A program made the translations under genes and the position numbers. A stretch of 64,000 nucleotides of DNA, from assembly GCA_017464765.1 (NCBI GenBank), contig JAFTYK010000038.1, positions 22,963-86,962 of the forward strand. Reading direction: 5' to 3'. The DNA is from Ruminococcus sp. Its GTDB lineage: Bacteria > Bacillota > Clostridia > Oscillospirales > Acutalibacteraceae. Below are positions 42,884-50,435 of this stretch, piece after piece. The notes beneath the pieces are model-generated. The model did no database searches, had not been told where the DNA came from, and saw only the letters and a program-made list of their open reading frames with translations. Positions within the stretch are counted from its first letter, which is position 1; every line of letters begins with the position of its first letter.

Positions 42884-44344
42884 ATGAAACTCAAAAATCT
42901 CCTGTCACAGTGCGAATTCACCATACTCAGCGGTGATCTCGACAAAGATATTGTCGATGTTATTTATGACTCCAGAAAGGTAACAGAAGGCTGTGCTTTT
43001 GTATGTCTTAAAGGCTTCAACGTTGATGGTCATAAGTTCATTTCTGATGCAGTCGAAAAGGGAGCTGTTGCTCTTATTGTAGAAGACGACATTGCTCCTA
43101 TTGATGGTGTTACTATCGTTAAAACAGAAAACACTCGTAAAACACTAGCTTACATGAGTGTTGAATATTTCGGACACCCTGCAAATGAGCTTAAAACTAT
43201 CGCAATCACAGGCACTAAGGGCAAGACCACAACTGTTGCGATGATTCGCTCCATTTTAGAAAAAGCAGGTATTAAAACCGCTACTATCGGAACGCTTGGT
43301 ATCGTTATAGACAACCAGATTTACAAAACTAACAATACAACTCCTGAATCATACGAAATTCAGCAAGCTATGAGAAAAATGGTCAACGAGGGTTGCAAAG
43401 CGATGATAATCGAAGCATCTTCTTTAGGTCTTAAGTGGTATCGTACTGCAGGCATCGTTTTCGACTTTGGTATCTTCACAAACTTCTCTAACGACCACAT
43501 CGGCAAAGCTGAACACGCTGATATGGAGGAATACCTTTTCTGTAAGAGCTTACTTTTCAAGCAGTGCAAGTTAGGTCTTATCAACCGCGATGACGAAAAG
43601 TGGGCTGAGGTCACTAAAGACCACACCTGTGAAATCGAAACATACGGCTTTGATAAAGATGCCGATATCGTAGCACATAATGATTCACTCATCGCAAGAC
43701 CAGGTTACATCGGCGTACATTTTGAAACAACTGGCAAAAAGGAACTTTCTGTTGACGTTGCTATTCCGGGAAGATTCTCCGTTTACAACGCTCTTGCCGC
43801 TATCGCTGTTTGTCGCCACTTCGATTTGACCGATAAAGATATTTTAGACGGCTTAAATGAAGTTAAGGTTAAGGGCAGAGTTGAGGCTGTGCCTGTAGTT
43901 GGTGACTACACACTTCTCATCGACTACGCTCACAATGCACTTTCGATGGAAAACATCTTAACTACACTTAAGGAATACAAACCTACTCGTCTTGTCACAA
44001 TGTTCGGCGCAGGCGGTAATCGTCCAAAGGATCGCCGATACGAGATGGGCGAGGTATCAGGAAGACTCTCAGACCTCTCAGTTATCACAGAGGACAACTC
44101 ACGTTTCGAGGACGTTATGGATATCATCAAGGATATCAAGGTAGGCCTCGACAAAACTGAAGGAAAATACATCATCATCCCTAACCGAGTTGAAGCTATT
44201 CGCTATTGTATCGAAAACGCTAGAAAAGGCGATATCATCGTTTTAGCTGGTAAAGGTCACGAAGATTATCAGGAAATCCGAGGTGTTAAATACCACATGG
44301 ACGAACGCGAAATCATCGCTGACATTTTCGACAATCTGAGCTAG
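42884..44344 (+). CDS. murE: UDP-MurNAc-tripeptide synthetase (MurE)
   Basis: 486 residues, three Mur ligase domains. The N-terminal VIYDSRKVTEGCAFVCLKG is MurE-like. The central ATP site is ITGTKGKTTTVAMI, with NNTTPESYEIQ and FTNFSNDHIG. The C-terminal domain carries TEDNSRFED in place of the DNPR motif, keeping the Arg typical of diaminopimelate-adding enzymes. It adds the third residue of the peptidoglycan stem peptide in the cytoplasm. Which diamino acid it uses should be checked. Confidence 0.9.
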   Translation: MKLKNLLSQCEFTILSGDLDKDIVDVIYDSRKVTEGCAFVCLKGFNVDGHKFISDAVEKGAVALIVEDDIAPIDGVTIVKTENTRKTLAYMSVEYFGHPANELKTIAITGTKGKTTTVAMIRSILEKAGIKTATIGTLGIVIDNQIYKTNNTTPESYEIQQAMRKMVNEGCKAMIIEASSLGLKWYRTAGIVFDFGIFTNFSNDHIGKAEHADMEEYLFCKSLLFKQCKLGLINRDDEKWAEVTKDHTCEIETYGFDKDADIVAHNDSLIARPGYIGVHFETTGKKELSVDVAIPGRFSVYNALAAIAVCRHFDLTDKDILDGLNEVKVKGRVEAVPVVGDYTLLIDYAHNALSMENILTTLKEYKPTRLVTMFGAGGNRPKDRRYEMGEVSGRLSDLSVITEDNSRFEDVMDIIKDIKVGLDKTEGKYIIIPNRVEAIRYCIENARKGDIIVLAGKGHEDYQEIRGVKYHMDEREIIADIFDNLS

Positions 44345-44436
44345 AGAAAGCCAAGCATATCTAAACCAGCCTTAATCTTATCATTTTCGTCGCTTTTGAG
44401 TGTATTGAACACAAAAGGCGTCACTAAGGAGATACT

Positions 44437-44811
44437 ATGTCTATTCAGGAATCAGGCGAGATGTATCTTGAGAGCATTCTCGTATTATCCAGAGAAAACC
44501 CAAACGTCAGAGCTATCGACATCAGCGAATATATGGGGTTTTCTAAGCCTAGTGTAAGCAGAGCTTTAGGTCTGCTCAAAAACGGCGGGTTTGTCGTATC
44601 GAACGAACAAGGATATCTCACCCTTACAAAAGAAGGTAAGGCAATAGCAGAGAAAATCTACGAACGTCATACCGAAATCACAAATTTTCTGACTCTCATC
44701 GGAGTTGACAAAGAAATTGCTTCGCGCGATGCATGTAAAATGGAACATGTTATATCCGACGAGTCTTTCCTCGCTTTAAAGAAGCAGGCACAGCTTCTGA
44801 AAAATAAATAA
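44437..44811 (+). CDS. DtxR/MntR-family metal-dependent regulator
   Basis: 124 residues: a winged helix-turn-helix (about 1-65; VRAIDISEYMGFSKPSVSRALGLLKNGG) and the metal-binding dimerisation domain (about 66-124; ERHTEITNFLTLIGV, ACKMEHVIS). It lacks the SH3-like third domain, as in MntR. It probably senses Mn or Fe. No target operator or metal transporter is nearby. GGAGAT precedes the ATG. Confidence 0.9.
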   Translation: MSIQESGEMYLESILVLSRENPNVRAIDISEYMGFSKPSVSRALGLLKNGGFVVSNEQGYLTLTKEGKAIAEKIYERHTEITNFLTLIGVDKEIASRDACKMEHVISDESFLALKKQAQLLKNK

Positions 44812-44879
44812 TAAGCTTTCTTCTACCCTATATATATCACTCTTTTGTGGAGTTTTTGTGTAGGTAATATCCAAAAGCA

Positions 44880-44907
44880 AAAAGGCAGTTCAACTGAACT
44901 GCCTTTT
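44880..44907 (+). terminator. Terminator after the DtxR-type gene
   Basis: AAAAGGCAGTTC/GAACTGCCTTTT stem, usable in both directions. Confidence 0.85.
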
Positions 44908-44915
44908 CTTATTGA

Positions 44916-45036
44916 TTAATGTTGTGGGCGCTTATGCACATGAACAACCGATGGCCACCCCTGCAACGTCGTCACAAAACCACAGATTTCGGGGTCCCCG
45001 ATTATTAACAGAAGCTTTTCTATAACATCAACGTTT
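44916..45036 (-). other. Folded GC-rich segment downstream of mscS
   Basis: About 120 bases after the mscS stop, more GC-rich than its surroundings, with CGGGGACCCCG (palindrome near 44991-45001). No terminator is visible before 44907. It may be a 3' UTR element or a non-coding repeat; see findings. Confidence 0.35.
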
Positions 45037-45834
45037 TTACTTCTCATCAACCATATGTATATCAATGCGCTGGTACGGAATTGTAATATTGTCTTCGTTG
45101 AACGCATCTCTTACTTTTTCAATCATACTGAAATAAACGTCCCAGTAGTCTTCTGTATTACACCACACTCTTACAGTTAGGTTAACGCAAGAGTCAGAAT
45201 ACTCCCCTACTCTTACAAACGGAGCGTTTGGAGAATGAAGCACCTTGCTCTCACGGGTAGTAGCTTTCAGCACAGATTTTTTCGCTTCTTCAACATCGTT
45301 GTCATAGCTGATAGGAATTGTGAGGTCAACACGTCTTGTTTTCTGCTTAGTATAGTTTACAACCTCATCGCTCGAGAGTAGTCCATTAGGTATAACTACG
45401 GTTTTGTTATCAGGAGTGATAAGTGTTGTCTGCAAAATATCAATCTGCTCAACAACTCCCGATTTATCACCCATTTCTATGAAATCACCTGTTACAAACG
45501 GGTGGGTTATTAAAAGCACTATACCTCCTGCTAAATTACCTAAACTATCCTTAAGCGCCAAGGCTACCGCTGCACCTGCTGCCGAAAAGCCTGCAATAAG
45601 TCCGGTTGTGGAAATCCCTGCTGTTGACAATGAGCATATCAAAAGAAGAACTATCACAACGATGTTAAAGGTTTTGACAAAAAAGCTTTGGAGTGAAACA
45701 TCCAGTTTCGTTTTGCTGAGCGCTTTTTTGATTATCTTCGAAACAATCATAAGTGCAATCAAGCCTATCACAAACACTATTACCGCAATCAGTATTGGCG
45801 GTCCGCTTTTTACATAATCGAATATTTTTTCCAT
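45037..45834 (-). CDS. mscS: Small-conductance mechanosensitive channel (MscS family)
   Basis: 265 residues. Three transmembrane segments are followed by the pore helix (AAGAAVALALKDSLGNLAGGIVLL), the beta domain GDFIEMGDKSGVVEQIDILQTTL with PNGLLSSDEVVNYT, and a C-terminal alpha-beta domain. It opens under membrane tension to release solutes after osmotic downshift. ATG 45834 has GGAG 7 bases upstream; an in-frame ATG 36 bases earlier lacks a site. Confidence 0.94.
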   Translation of the reverse strand: MEKIFDYVKSGPPILIAVIVFVIGLIALMIVSKIIKKALSKTKLDVSLQSFFVKTFNIVVIVLLLICSLSTAGISTTGLIAGFSAAGAAVALALKDSLGNLAGGIVLLITHPFVTGDFIEMGDKSGVVEQIDILQTTLITPDNKTVVIPNGLLSSDEVVNYTKQKTRRVDLTIPISYDNDVEEAKKSVLKATTRESKVLHSPNAPFVRVGEYSDSCVNLTVRVWCNTEDYWDVYFSMIEKVRDAFNEDNITIPYQRIDIHMVDEK

Positions 45835-45897
45835 AAAAACATCTCCTTTTTCTTTCTTTTTTATTAACATATTTATCTTACCATAAAATAATGTATA

Positions 45898-45926
45898 TTG
45901 AAACTAAAATTTATGTATGCTATACT
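45898..45926 (+). promoter_or_regulatory. Promoter of the alkD-like gene
   Basis: TTGAAA (45898-45903), 17-bp spacer, TATACT (45921-45926). The ATG at 45933 falls at the expected transcription start. Confidence 0.7.
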
Positions 45927-45932
45927 AACTTT

Positions 45933-46646
45933 ATGATTAATATGGATAGTTTTGCATTTTTTACAAAAGAAGATATAACAAGATTTCTGTTTGAATGTAA
46001 AGACGAAAGCTACAAAGATTTCTCTTCTAAGCTAATACCAACCATTGAAAAAGAGCGAATCATCGGTGTACGCACACCAAAAGTCAGGGCTTTAGCTAAA
46101 GCTTTAAAGGGCAGTGAAATTTCATACGACTATTTATCGTGCTTACCGCATAAATATCTTGAAGAAAACCATCTTCACGGTTTTCTCATAGAGTATGAGA
46201 AAGATTTTAATAAAGCACTTGAGCTTTTAGAGAGCTTTCTTCCCTGTATCGACAACTGGGCAACGTGCGACACCATTCGTCCGAAAGTTTTCAAAAAGCA
46301 CAAGGAAGCTCTTTACCCATATATAAAGAAGTGGATAAAATCTCCTCACGAATATACGGTGAGATTTGCTATCGGTTTACTTTTGAGCTTTTATCTTGAC
46401 GATGCTTTTGATTGTTCTCACCTTGACTTAGTAGCAAGCGTAAAAAGAGATGAATATTACATAAAGATGATGGTAGCGTGGTATTTTGCAACTGCTTTAG
46501 CAAAACAGTACGAATCCGCTATACCCTATATCGAAAACAATGTCCTTCAAAAATGGACACACAATAAAACTATAGTGAAATCGTGCGAAAGCTTTCGGGT
46601 CAGCGACTCACACAAAGCGTATCTTCGCACTTTAAGGATAAAATAA
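45933..46646 (+). CDS. AlkD-like DNA alkylation repair protein
   Basis: 237 residues of HEAT-like helical repeats typical of AlkD: IPTIEKERIIGVRTPKVRALAKAL, the NWATCDTIRPKVF segment with conserved Trp and Asp, and YYIKMMVAWYFATALAKQYESA. The family removes alkylated purines from DNA. The start is placed at 45933 (MINMDSF) because the promoter overlaps an earlier in-frame ATG; 45942 is the alternative. No Shine-Dalgarno site lies before it, so the mRNA may be leaderless. The response regulator gene follows after 17 bases. Confidence 0.85.
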   Translation: MINMDSFAFFTKEDITRFLFECKDESYKDFSSKLIPTIEKERIIGVRTPKVRALAKALKGSEISYDYLSCLPHKYLEENHLHGFLIEYEKDFNKALELLESFLPCIDNWATCDTIRPKVFKKHKEALYPYIKKWIKSPHEYTVRFAIGLLLSFYLDDAFDCSHLDLVASVKRDEYYIKMMVAWYFATALAKQYESAIPYIENNVLQKWTHNKTIVKSCESFRVSDSHKAYLRTLRIK

Positions 46647-46663
46647 ACTAATAGGAGATAACT

Positions 46664-47338
46664 ATGATTTACTTTATCGAAGACGACCCTAATATCAGAG
46701 AACTTGTTGTTTACACTCTAAACACAACAGGCTTTGATGCTAAAGGCTTTGAGCGTCCTAGTGAATTCTGGAACGCGCTCGACGAAAAACTTCCGAAACT
46801 TATACTACTCGACGTTATGCTTCCGGAAGAGGACGGACTTGCGATACTAAAAAAGATTCGCCAAAGTCCACTCACTAAACATATTCCTGTAATTATGATT
46901 ACTGCAAAAGGCTCCGAAATCGACAAACTCAAAGGTTTTGACCTTGGCGCTGACGATTATGTCGCAAAGCCTTTCGGCATTATGGAACTGCTCGCCAGAA
47001 TAAAAGCGGTTTTAAGACGTGCTACTCCTGTAGAACAGAAAACCGAGTACGAAATCGAAAACCTCTATGTCTGCCCTCAGAAGCACCGTGTTAAAGTCAA
47101 TGGTGAGAAAGTTGTTCTGACGCTAAAAGAATTCGAACTACTTTGCCTTATGCTTGAAAACCGCGATATTGTTCTCTCACGCGACCAGATACTTGACAAA
47201 ATATGGGGTTATTCTTTCGATGGTGAAAACCGTACTGTAGATGTCCACATCAGAACCCTTCGTCAAAAGCTCGGTGAAGCAGGACATTTAATTGAGACTG
47301 TTCGAGGTATCGGATACAAAATCGGTGAAACGAAATGA
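46664..47338 (+). CDS. OmpR/PhoB-family response regulator
   Basis: 224 residues. Receiver domain with phosphoacceptor D50 (LILLDVMLP), T80 and K102 (VAKPF). OmpR-type winged helix at about 130-224 (LTLKEFELLCLMLENRDIVLSRDQIL, RTVDVHIRTLRQKL). It forms a pair with the histidine kinase, whose start overlaps its stop by 4 bases. The regulon is unknown; PhoB-like by sequence feel only. GGAGA precedes the ATG. Confidence 0.94.
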   Translation: MIYFIEDDPNIRELVVYTLNTTGFDAKGFERPSEFWNALDEKLPKLILLDVMLPEEDGLAILKKIRQSPLTKHIPVIMITAKGSEIDKLKGFDLGADDYVAKPFGIMELLARIKAVLRRATPVEQKTEYEIENLYVCPQKHRVKVNGEKVVLTLKEFELLCLMLENRDIVLSRDQILDKIWGYSFDGENRTVDVHIRTLRQKLGEAGHLIETVRGIGYKIGETK

Positions 47339-48339
47339 AAAAACATACGCTGATTAACATATTTTTAGTTACGTTCTGCGTAACGCTTTTGTGTGTACTC
47401 ATTATTATGGCGACGGAGTACATAGCAACTGGTACAATAACGCACATCTGGGCATATATTTGTGCTATGCTGATTATCCCGAGTGTGGTAACATTTTTTG
47501 TTTTGCGTACGGTGACCGTTTCTATTATTGACCCTATCAATAACATTGACATTGAAAACCCCGACGCTTCACAGATTGACGGCGAATTCTCCCCTCTTGT
47601 ACAGAAAATCAATTCCCAAAATGCGCGTATTTTACAGCAGATGGAAGAACTCAGGTTTGAAAGTCAGAACAGAGATAAGCTCAGACGTGAATTTACCGCT
47701 AACGTATCCCATGAGCTGAAAACCCCACTCACTTCGATTTCAGGCTATGCTGAAATTATACGTGACGGCATAGCTCGACCTGAGGACACCACACGTTTCG
47801 CCGGTAAAATCCACGACGAATCACAGCGACTTATCGTTTTGGTTGAGGACATTATCAAGCTGAGCCGACTTGAAGAAAGCGACATAGAAGTCAAAAGCGA
47901 AAGCATCGACCTCTATCAAATGTGTGAAAGCGTTATTCTGCGTCTTGAAACTATCGCTAAAAAGAGAGGTATCACTTTCTCTCTTTCAGGTGACAGATGC
48001 ATCATCACGGGTGTCGCTCACATCATCGAAGAAATGATTTACAACCTGTGTGACAACGCGGTTAAGTATAATAAGGAAAATGGCAAGGTAAAAATCAATA
48101 TCCGACAGTGTATCGACGGCGTAGAGCTTAGTGTTAAAGACACTGGAATCGGTATAGCCCAGGAGGATATCCCGCGAATTTTCGAACGCTTCTTCAGAGT
48201 CAATAAAAGCCATTCTAAAGAAATTGGTGGTACAGGGCTGGGACTTTCCATCGTAAAACATGGTGCGCTGTATCACAATGCATCAATTAATGTAGACAGC
48301 AAACTAGGTAAAGGCACCTCGATTAAAATTTTATTTTAG
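47335..48339 (+). CDS. Sensor histidine kinase of the two-component pair
   Basis: 334 residues. Two transmembrane segments (about 6-26 and 38-60) enclose only a very short external loop. HisKA domain with H126 in NVSHELKTPLTSISGYAE, and HATPase_c with NLCDNAVKYNKENG, DTGIGIAQEDIPRIFERFFR and GGTGLGLSIVKH. The lack of an outer sensor domain and HAMP/PAS suggests sensing in the membrane or through a partner. Confidence 0.94.
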   Translation: MKKHTLINIFLVTFCVTLLCVLIIMATEYIATGTITHIWAYICAMLIIPSVVTFFVLRTVTVSIIDPINNIDIENPDASQIDGEFSPLVQKINSQNARILQQMEELRFESQNRDKLRREFTANVSHELKTPLTSISGYAEIIRDGIARPEDTTRFAGKIHDESQRLIVLVEDIIKLSRLEESDIEVKSESIDLYQMCESVILRLETIAKKRGITFSLSGDRCIITGVAHIIEEMIYNLCDNAVKYNKENGKVKINIRQCIDGVELSVKDTGIGIAQEDIPRIFERFFRVNKSHSKEIGGTGLGLSIVKHGALYHNASINVDSKLGKGTSIKILF

Positions 48340-48342
48340 GTA

Positions 48343-48371
48343 TTGACAATTCGAATTTTGAGGTGTATATT
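48343..48371 (+). promoter_or_regulatory. SigA promoter of the aroF-tyrA attenuator operon
   Basis: TTGACA (48343-48348), 17-bp spacer, TATATT (48366-48371). Transcription should start near 48378, giving a leader of about 185 bases. Confidence 0.88.
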
Positions 48372-48401
48372 TAGTTTAACGCTTTAAATGGGTGAATTAT
48401 T

Positions 48402-48464
48402 ATGAAACACTTTAACTTCACAGCAGAATACTATTATTACTTTTACTATGCTAACAGAATATAG
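48402..48464 (+). CDS. Tyr/Phe-rich leader peptide of aroF-tyrA
   Basis: A 20-codon open frame, MKHFNFTAEYYYYFYYANRI, too short for usual gene calling. Nine of 20 residues are Tyr or Phe, with seven in a row at positions 10-16. A weak GGGTG lies 8 bases before the ATG. It is encoded between the promoter and an intrinsic terminator in front of the DAHP synthase gene. The expected role is to make ribosomes stall on Tyr/Phe codons when the charged tRNAs are scarce, changing RNA folding and letting polymerase pass the terminator. Confidence 0.85.
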   Translation: MKHFNFTAEYYYYFYYANRI

Positions 48465-48471
48465 TAGAAGT
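48439..48471 (+). promoter_or_regulatory. Leader hairpin over the Tyr/Phe codons
   Basis: ACTTTTACTAT (48439-48449) pairs with ATAGTAGAAGT (48461-48471), one G-U. The 5' arm is made of the Tyr-Phe-Tyr-Tyr codons, so a ribosome stalled there would block it. A second pairing is CAGCAG (48421-48426 region) with CTGCTG near 48479. Confidence 0.6.
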
Positions 48472-48518
48472 GCTTTTTGCTGCTGAAATTTAAGCGTAGT
48501 TCTTATATCAGATTTTAC

Positions 48519-48551
48519 GGGTTCGCAGTAAATGCGAACCCTTTCTTTTTT
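48519..48551 (+). terminator. Attenuator terminator before aroF
   Basis: GGGTTCGCA/TGCGAACCC stem (48519-48541) with TTTCTTTTTT after it, ending directly against the GGAGG of aroF (48552-48556). Confidence 0.9.
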
Positions 48552-48564
48552 GGAGGTAACAACA

Positions 48565-49566
48565 ATGATCGCTATTATCAAACAAGGTGTAAAAGAAAAC
48601 CAGATTGAAAATCTTATCTCTTGGCTTGAGAGCCAGAACCTCACCGTTCATCTCTCAAAAGGTGAATATACAACCATTTTGGGATTAGTCGGAGATACAA
48701 GCAAGGTAGACATCGAGCTTTTAGAAAACCTCGAAATCGTCGAAAAAGTAAAGAGAATTTCCGAGCCATTCAAGAGCGCCAATCGTAAATTCCACCCTAA
48801 CGATTCAGTTGTCGATGTCAGCGGTGTTAAAATCGGTGATGGGAATTTTGCTATTATTGCAGGTCCGTGTTCGGTAGAATCCGAGGCTCAGATTGTAGAA
48901 ATCGCTAAGCGCGTTAAAGAAAGCGGAGCTTCACTTCTTAGGGGCGGTGCGTTCAAGCCTCGTACATCTCCGTACGATTTTCAGGGTTTACAGGCGGACG
49001 GACTTGAGCTTCTTAAAATTGCCAAAAAGGAAACAGGTATGCCTATTGTTTCCGAAATTATGAATGCAAATCATCTCTCGCTTTTTGAGAACGTTGACCT
49101 CATTCAGGTAGGTGCCAGAAACATGCAGAATTTCGAGCTTTTGAAAGAACTTGGCAAAACCAAGAAACCTATCCTTTTAAAACGCGGACTTGCTAACACA
49201 ATGAAAGAATGGCTGATGAGTGCCGAGTATATTATGGCAGGCGGAAACGAAAACATTATTTTATGCGAGCGTGGTATACGTACATTCGAAACCTACACAC
49301 GAAACACTTTGGATATCGCGGCAGTGCCGATGCTTGATGAACTCACGCATCTTCCAATTATCGTAGACCCAAGTCACGCGTGTGGTATCAGCCGTCTTGT
49401 TAAGCCAATGGCTTTAGCTTCAGCTGCTGCAGGTGCTGATGGTCTTATGATTGAAGTACACAATGACCCTCAAAACGCACTATGTGATGGCGCTCAGTCG
49501 CTCACCCCTGATGAATTTGATGATGTATCAAAAAGTGTAGCTAAAATTCTGGAGGTAGTGAAATGA
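48565..49566 (+). CDS. aroF: DAHP synthase, type I-beta with N-terminal ferredoxin-like domain
   Basis: 333 residues. The N-terminal ferredoxin-like (ACT-resembling) domain (1-70) is as in Thermotoga DAHP synthase and serves Tyr/Phe feedback there. The TIM-barrel catalytic domain has AGPCSVES, LLRGGAFKPRTSPY, GARNMQNF, KRGLANTMKEW, CERGIRTFETYTRNTLD and VDPSHACG. It condenses phosphoenolpyruvate and erythrose-4-phosphate, the first step to aromatic amino acids. The ATG at 48565 has GGAGG 8 bases upstream. Control thus appears double: attenuation by leader peptide and feedback by the N-terminal domain. Confidence 0.95.
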   Translation: MIAIIKQGVKENQIENLISWLESQNLTVHLSKGEYTTILGLVGDTSKVDIELLENLEIVEKVKRISEPFKSANRKFHPNDSVVDVSGVKIGDGNFAIIAGPCSVESEAQIVEIAKRVKESGASLLRGGAFKPRTSPYDFQGLQADGLELLKIAKKETGMPIVSEIMNANHLSLFENVDLIQVGARNMQNFELLKELGKTKKPILLKRGLANTMKEWLMSAEYIMAGGNENIILCERGIRTFETYTRNTLDIAAVPMLDELTHLPIIVDPSHACGISRLVKPMALASAAAGADGLMIEVHNDPQNALCDGAQSLTPDEFDDVSKSVAKILEVVK

Positions 49567-50396
49567 TTATCGGCGTTGTAGGTTTAGGCCTTATCGGCGG
49601 TTCACTGTGTAAGGCGATAAAAAGAAATACTGACCACACAGTTTTTGGCTTTGATATAGACAAAAACATTAACTCATACGCACTTATGGACGGCTCTATC
49701 GACAAGGAAATTTCCGATAGCAATATAAACGAGTGCGACTATATACTAATTTCCGTTTACCCGAAAGCGACTGTTGACTTCCTAAAAGAAAAATCTCATC
49801 TCATCAGGAAAGGTGCTGTTGTGATAGACTGTGGCGGTGTGAAGCGTTCTATATGTGAAAACCTGTTCAATGTGGCTGAAAATCACGGTTTTCATTTCAT
49901 CGGTGGTCACCCGATGGCAGGACTTCACCACTCGGGTTATAAATACTCAAAGGCTGATTTATACAAGGGTGCTTCGATGATTTTAACCCCACAGAACACT
50001 GATGATATCGGTCTTCTGGAAGAAGTATCAGGATTTATAAAATCGCTTGGCTTTTCATCTGTGACGGTTACCACACCGCAAAATCACGATAAAATCATCG
50101 CATTCACCTCACAACTAGCCCACGTTGTGAGTAACGCCTATGTAAAAAGCCCTCAGGCTAAAGTTCACAAGGGCTTTTCGGCAGGCTCCTACAAAGACTT
50201 GACCAGAGTTGCAAAACTCAACGAAAATATGTGGTCAGAGCTATTTCTCCTGAATAAAGACAACCTGCTGTTTGAGGTAGACTGTATCATTAACTCGCTG
50301 AGCGAGTACAAGGAAGCACTGCAAAACGATGACGCAGAAACGCTCAAAGCACTCTTAAAAGACGGCAGTGACAGAAAAAAGGCTATAGATAATTAA
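49563..50396 (+). CDS. tyrA: Prephenate dehydrogenase
   Basis: 277 residues. NAD-binding GVVGLGLIGGSLCKAI at the N-terminus, VIDCGGVKRSICENL, FIGGHPMAGLHHSGY with the conserved His, and VTTPQNHDKIIAFTSQLAHVVSNAY. It makes 4-hydroxyphenylpyruvate from prephenate, the committed Tyr step. It overlaps aroF by 4 bases, so both proteins answer to the Tyr/Phe leader. No ACT domain is visible at the C-terminus. Confidence 0.94.
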   Translation: MIIGVVGLGLIGGSLCKAIKRNTDHTVFGFDIDKNINSYALMDGSIDKEISDSNINECDYILISVYPKATVDFLKEKSHLIRKGAVVIDCGGVKRSICENLFNVAENHGFHFIGGHPMAGLHHSGYKYSKADLYKGASMILTPQNTDDIGLLEEVSGFIKSLGFSSVTVTTPQNHDKIIAFTSQLAHVVSNAYVKSPQAKVHKGFSAGSYKDLTRVAKLNENMWSELFLLNKDNLLFEVDCIINSLSEYKEALQNDDAETLKALLKDGSDRKKAIDN

Positions 50397-50402
50397 ACAA
50401 AA

Positions 50403-50426
50403 AGGCACCCAAAATTCTGGGTGCCT
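50403..50426. terminator. Bidirectional terminator between tyrA and the dockerin protease
   Basis: AGGCACCCA/TGGGTGCCT stem with T-rich flanks on both strands. Confidence 0.85.
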
Positions 50427-50435
50427 GTTCTTGTT

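Noticed and set aside
44916-45107. 63-codon open frame on the minus strand after mscS
   Set aside because: It overlaps the 3' end of mscS in another frame and lacks a ribosome binding site; the non-coding reading of the segment is preferred.
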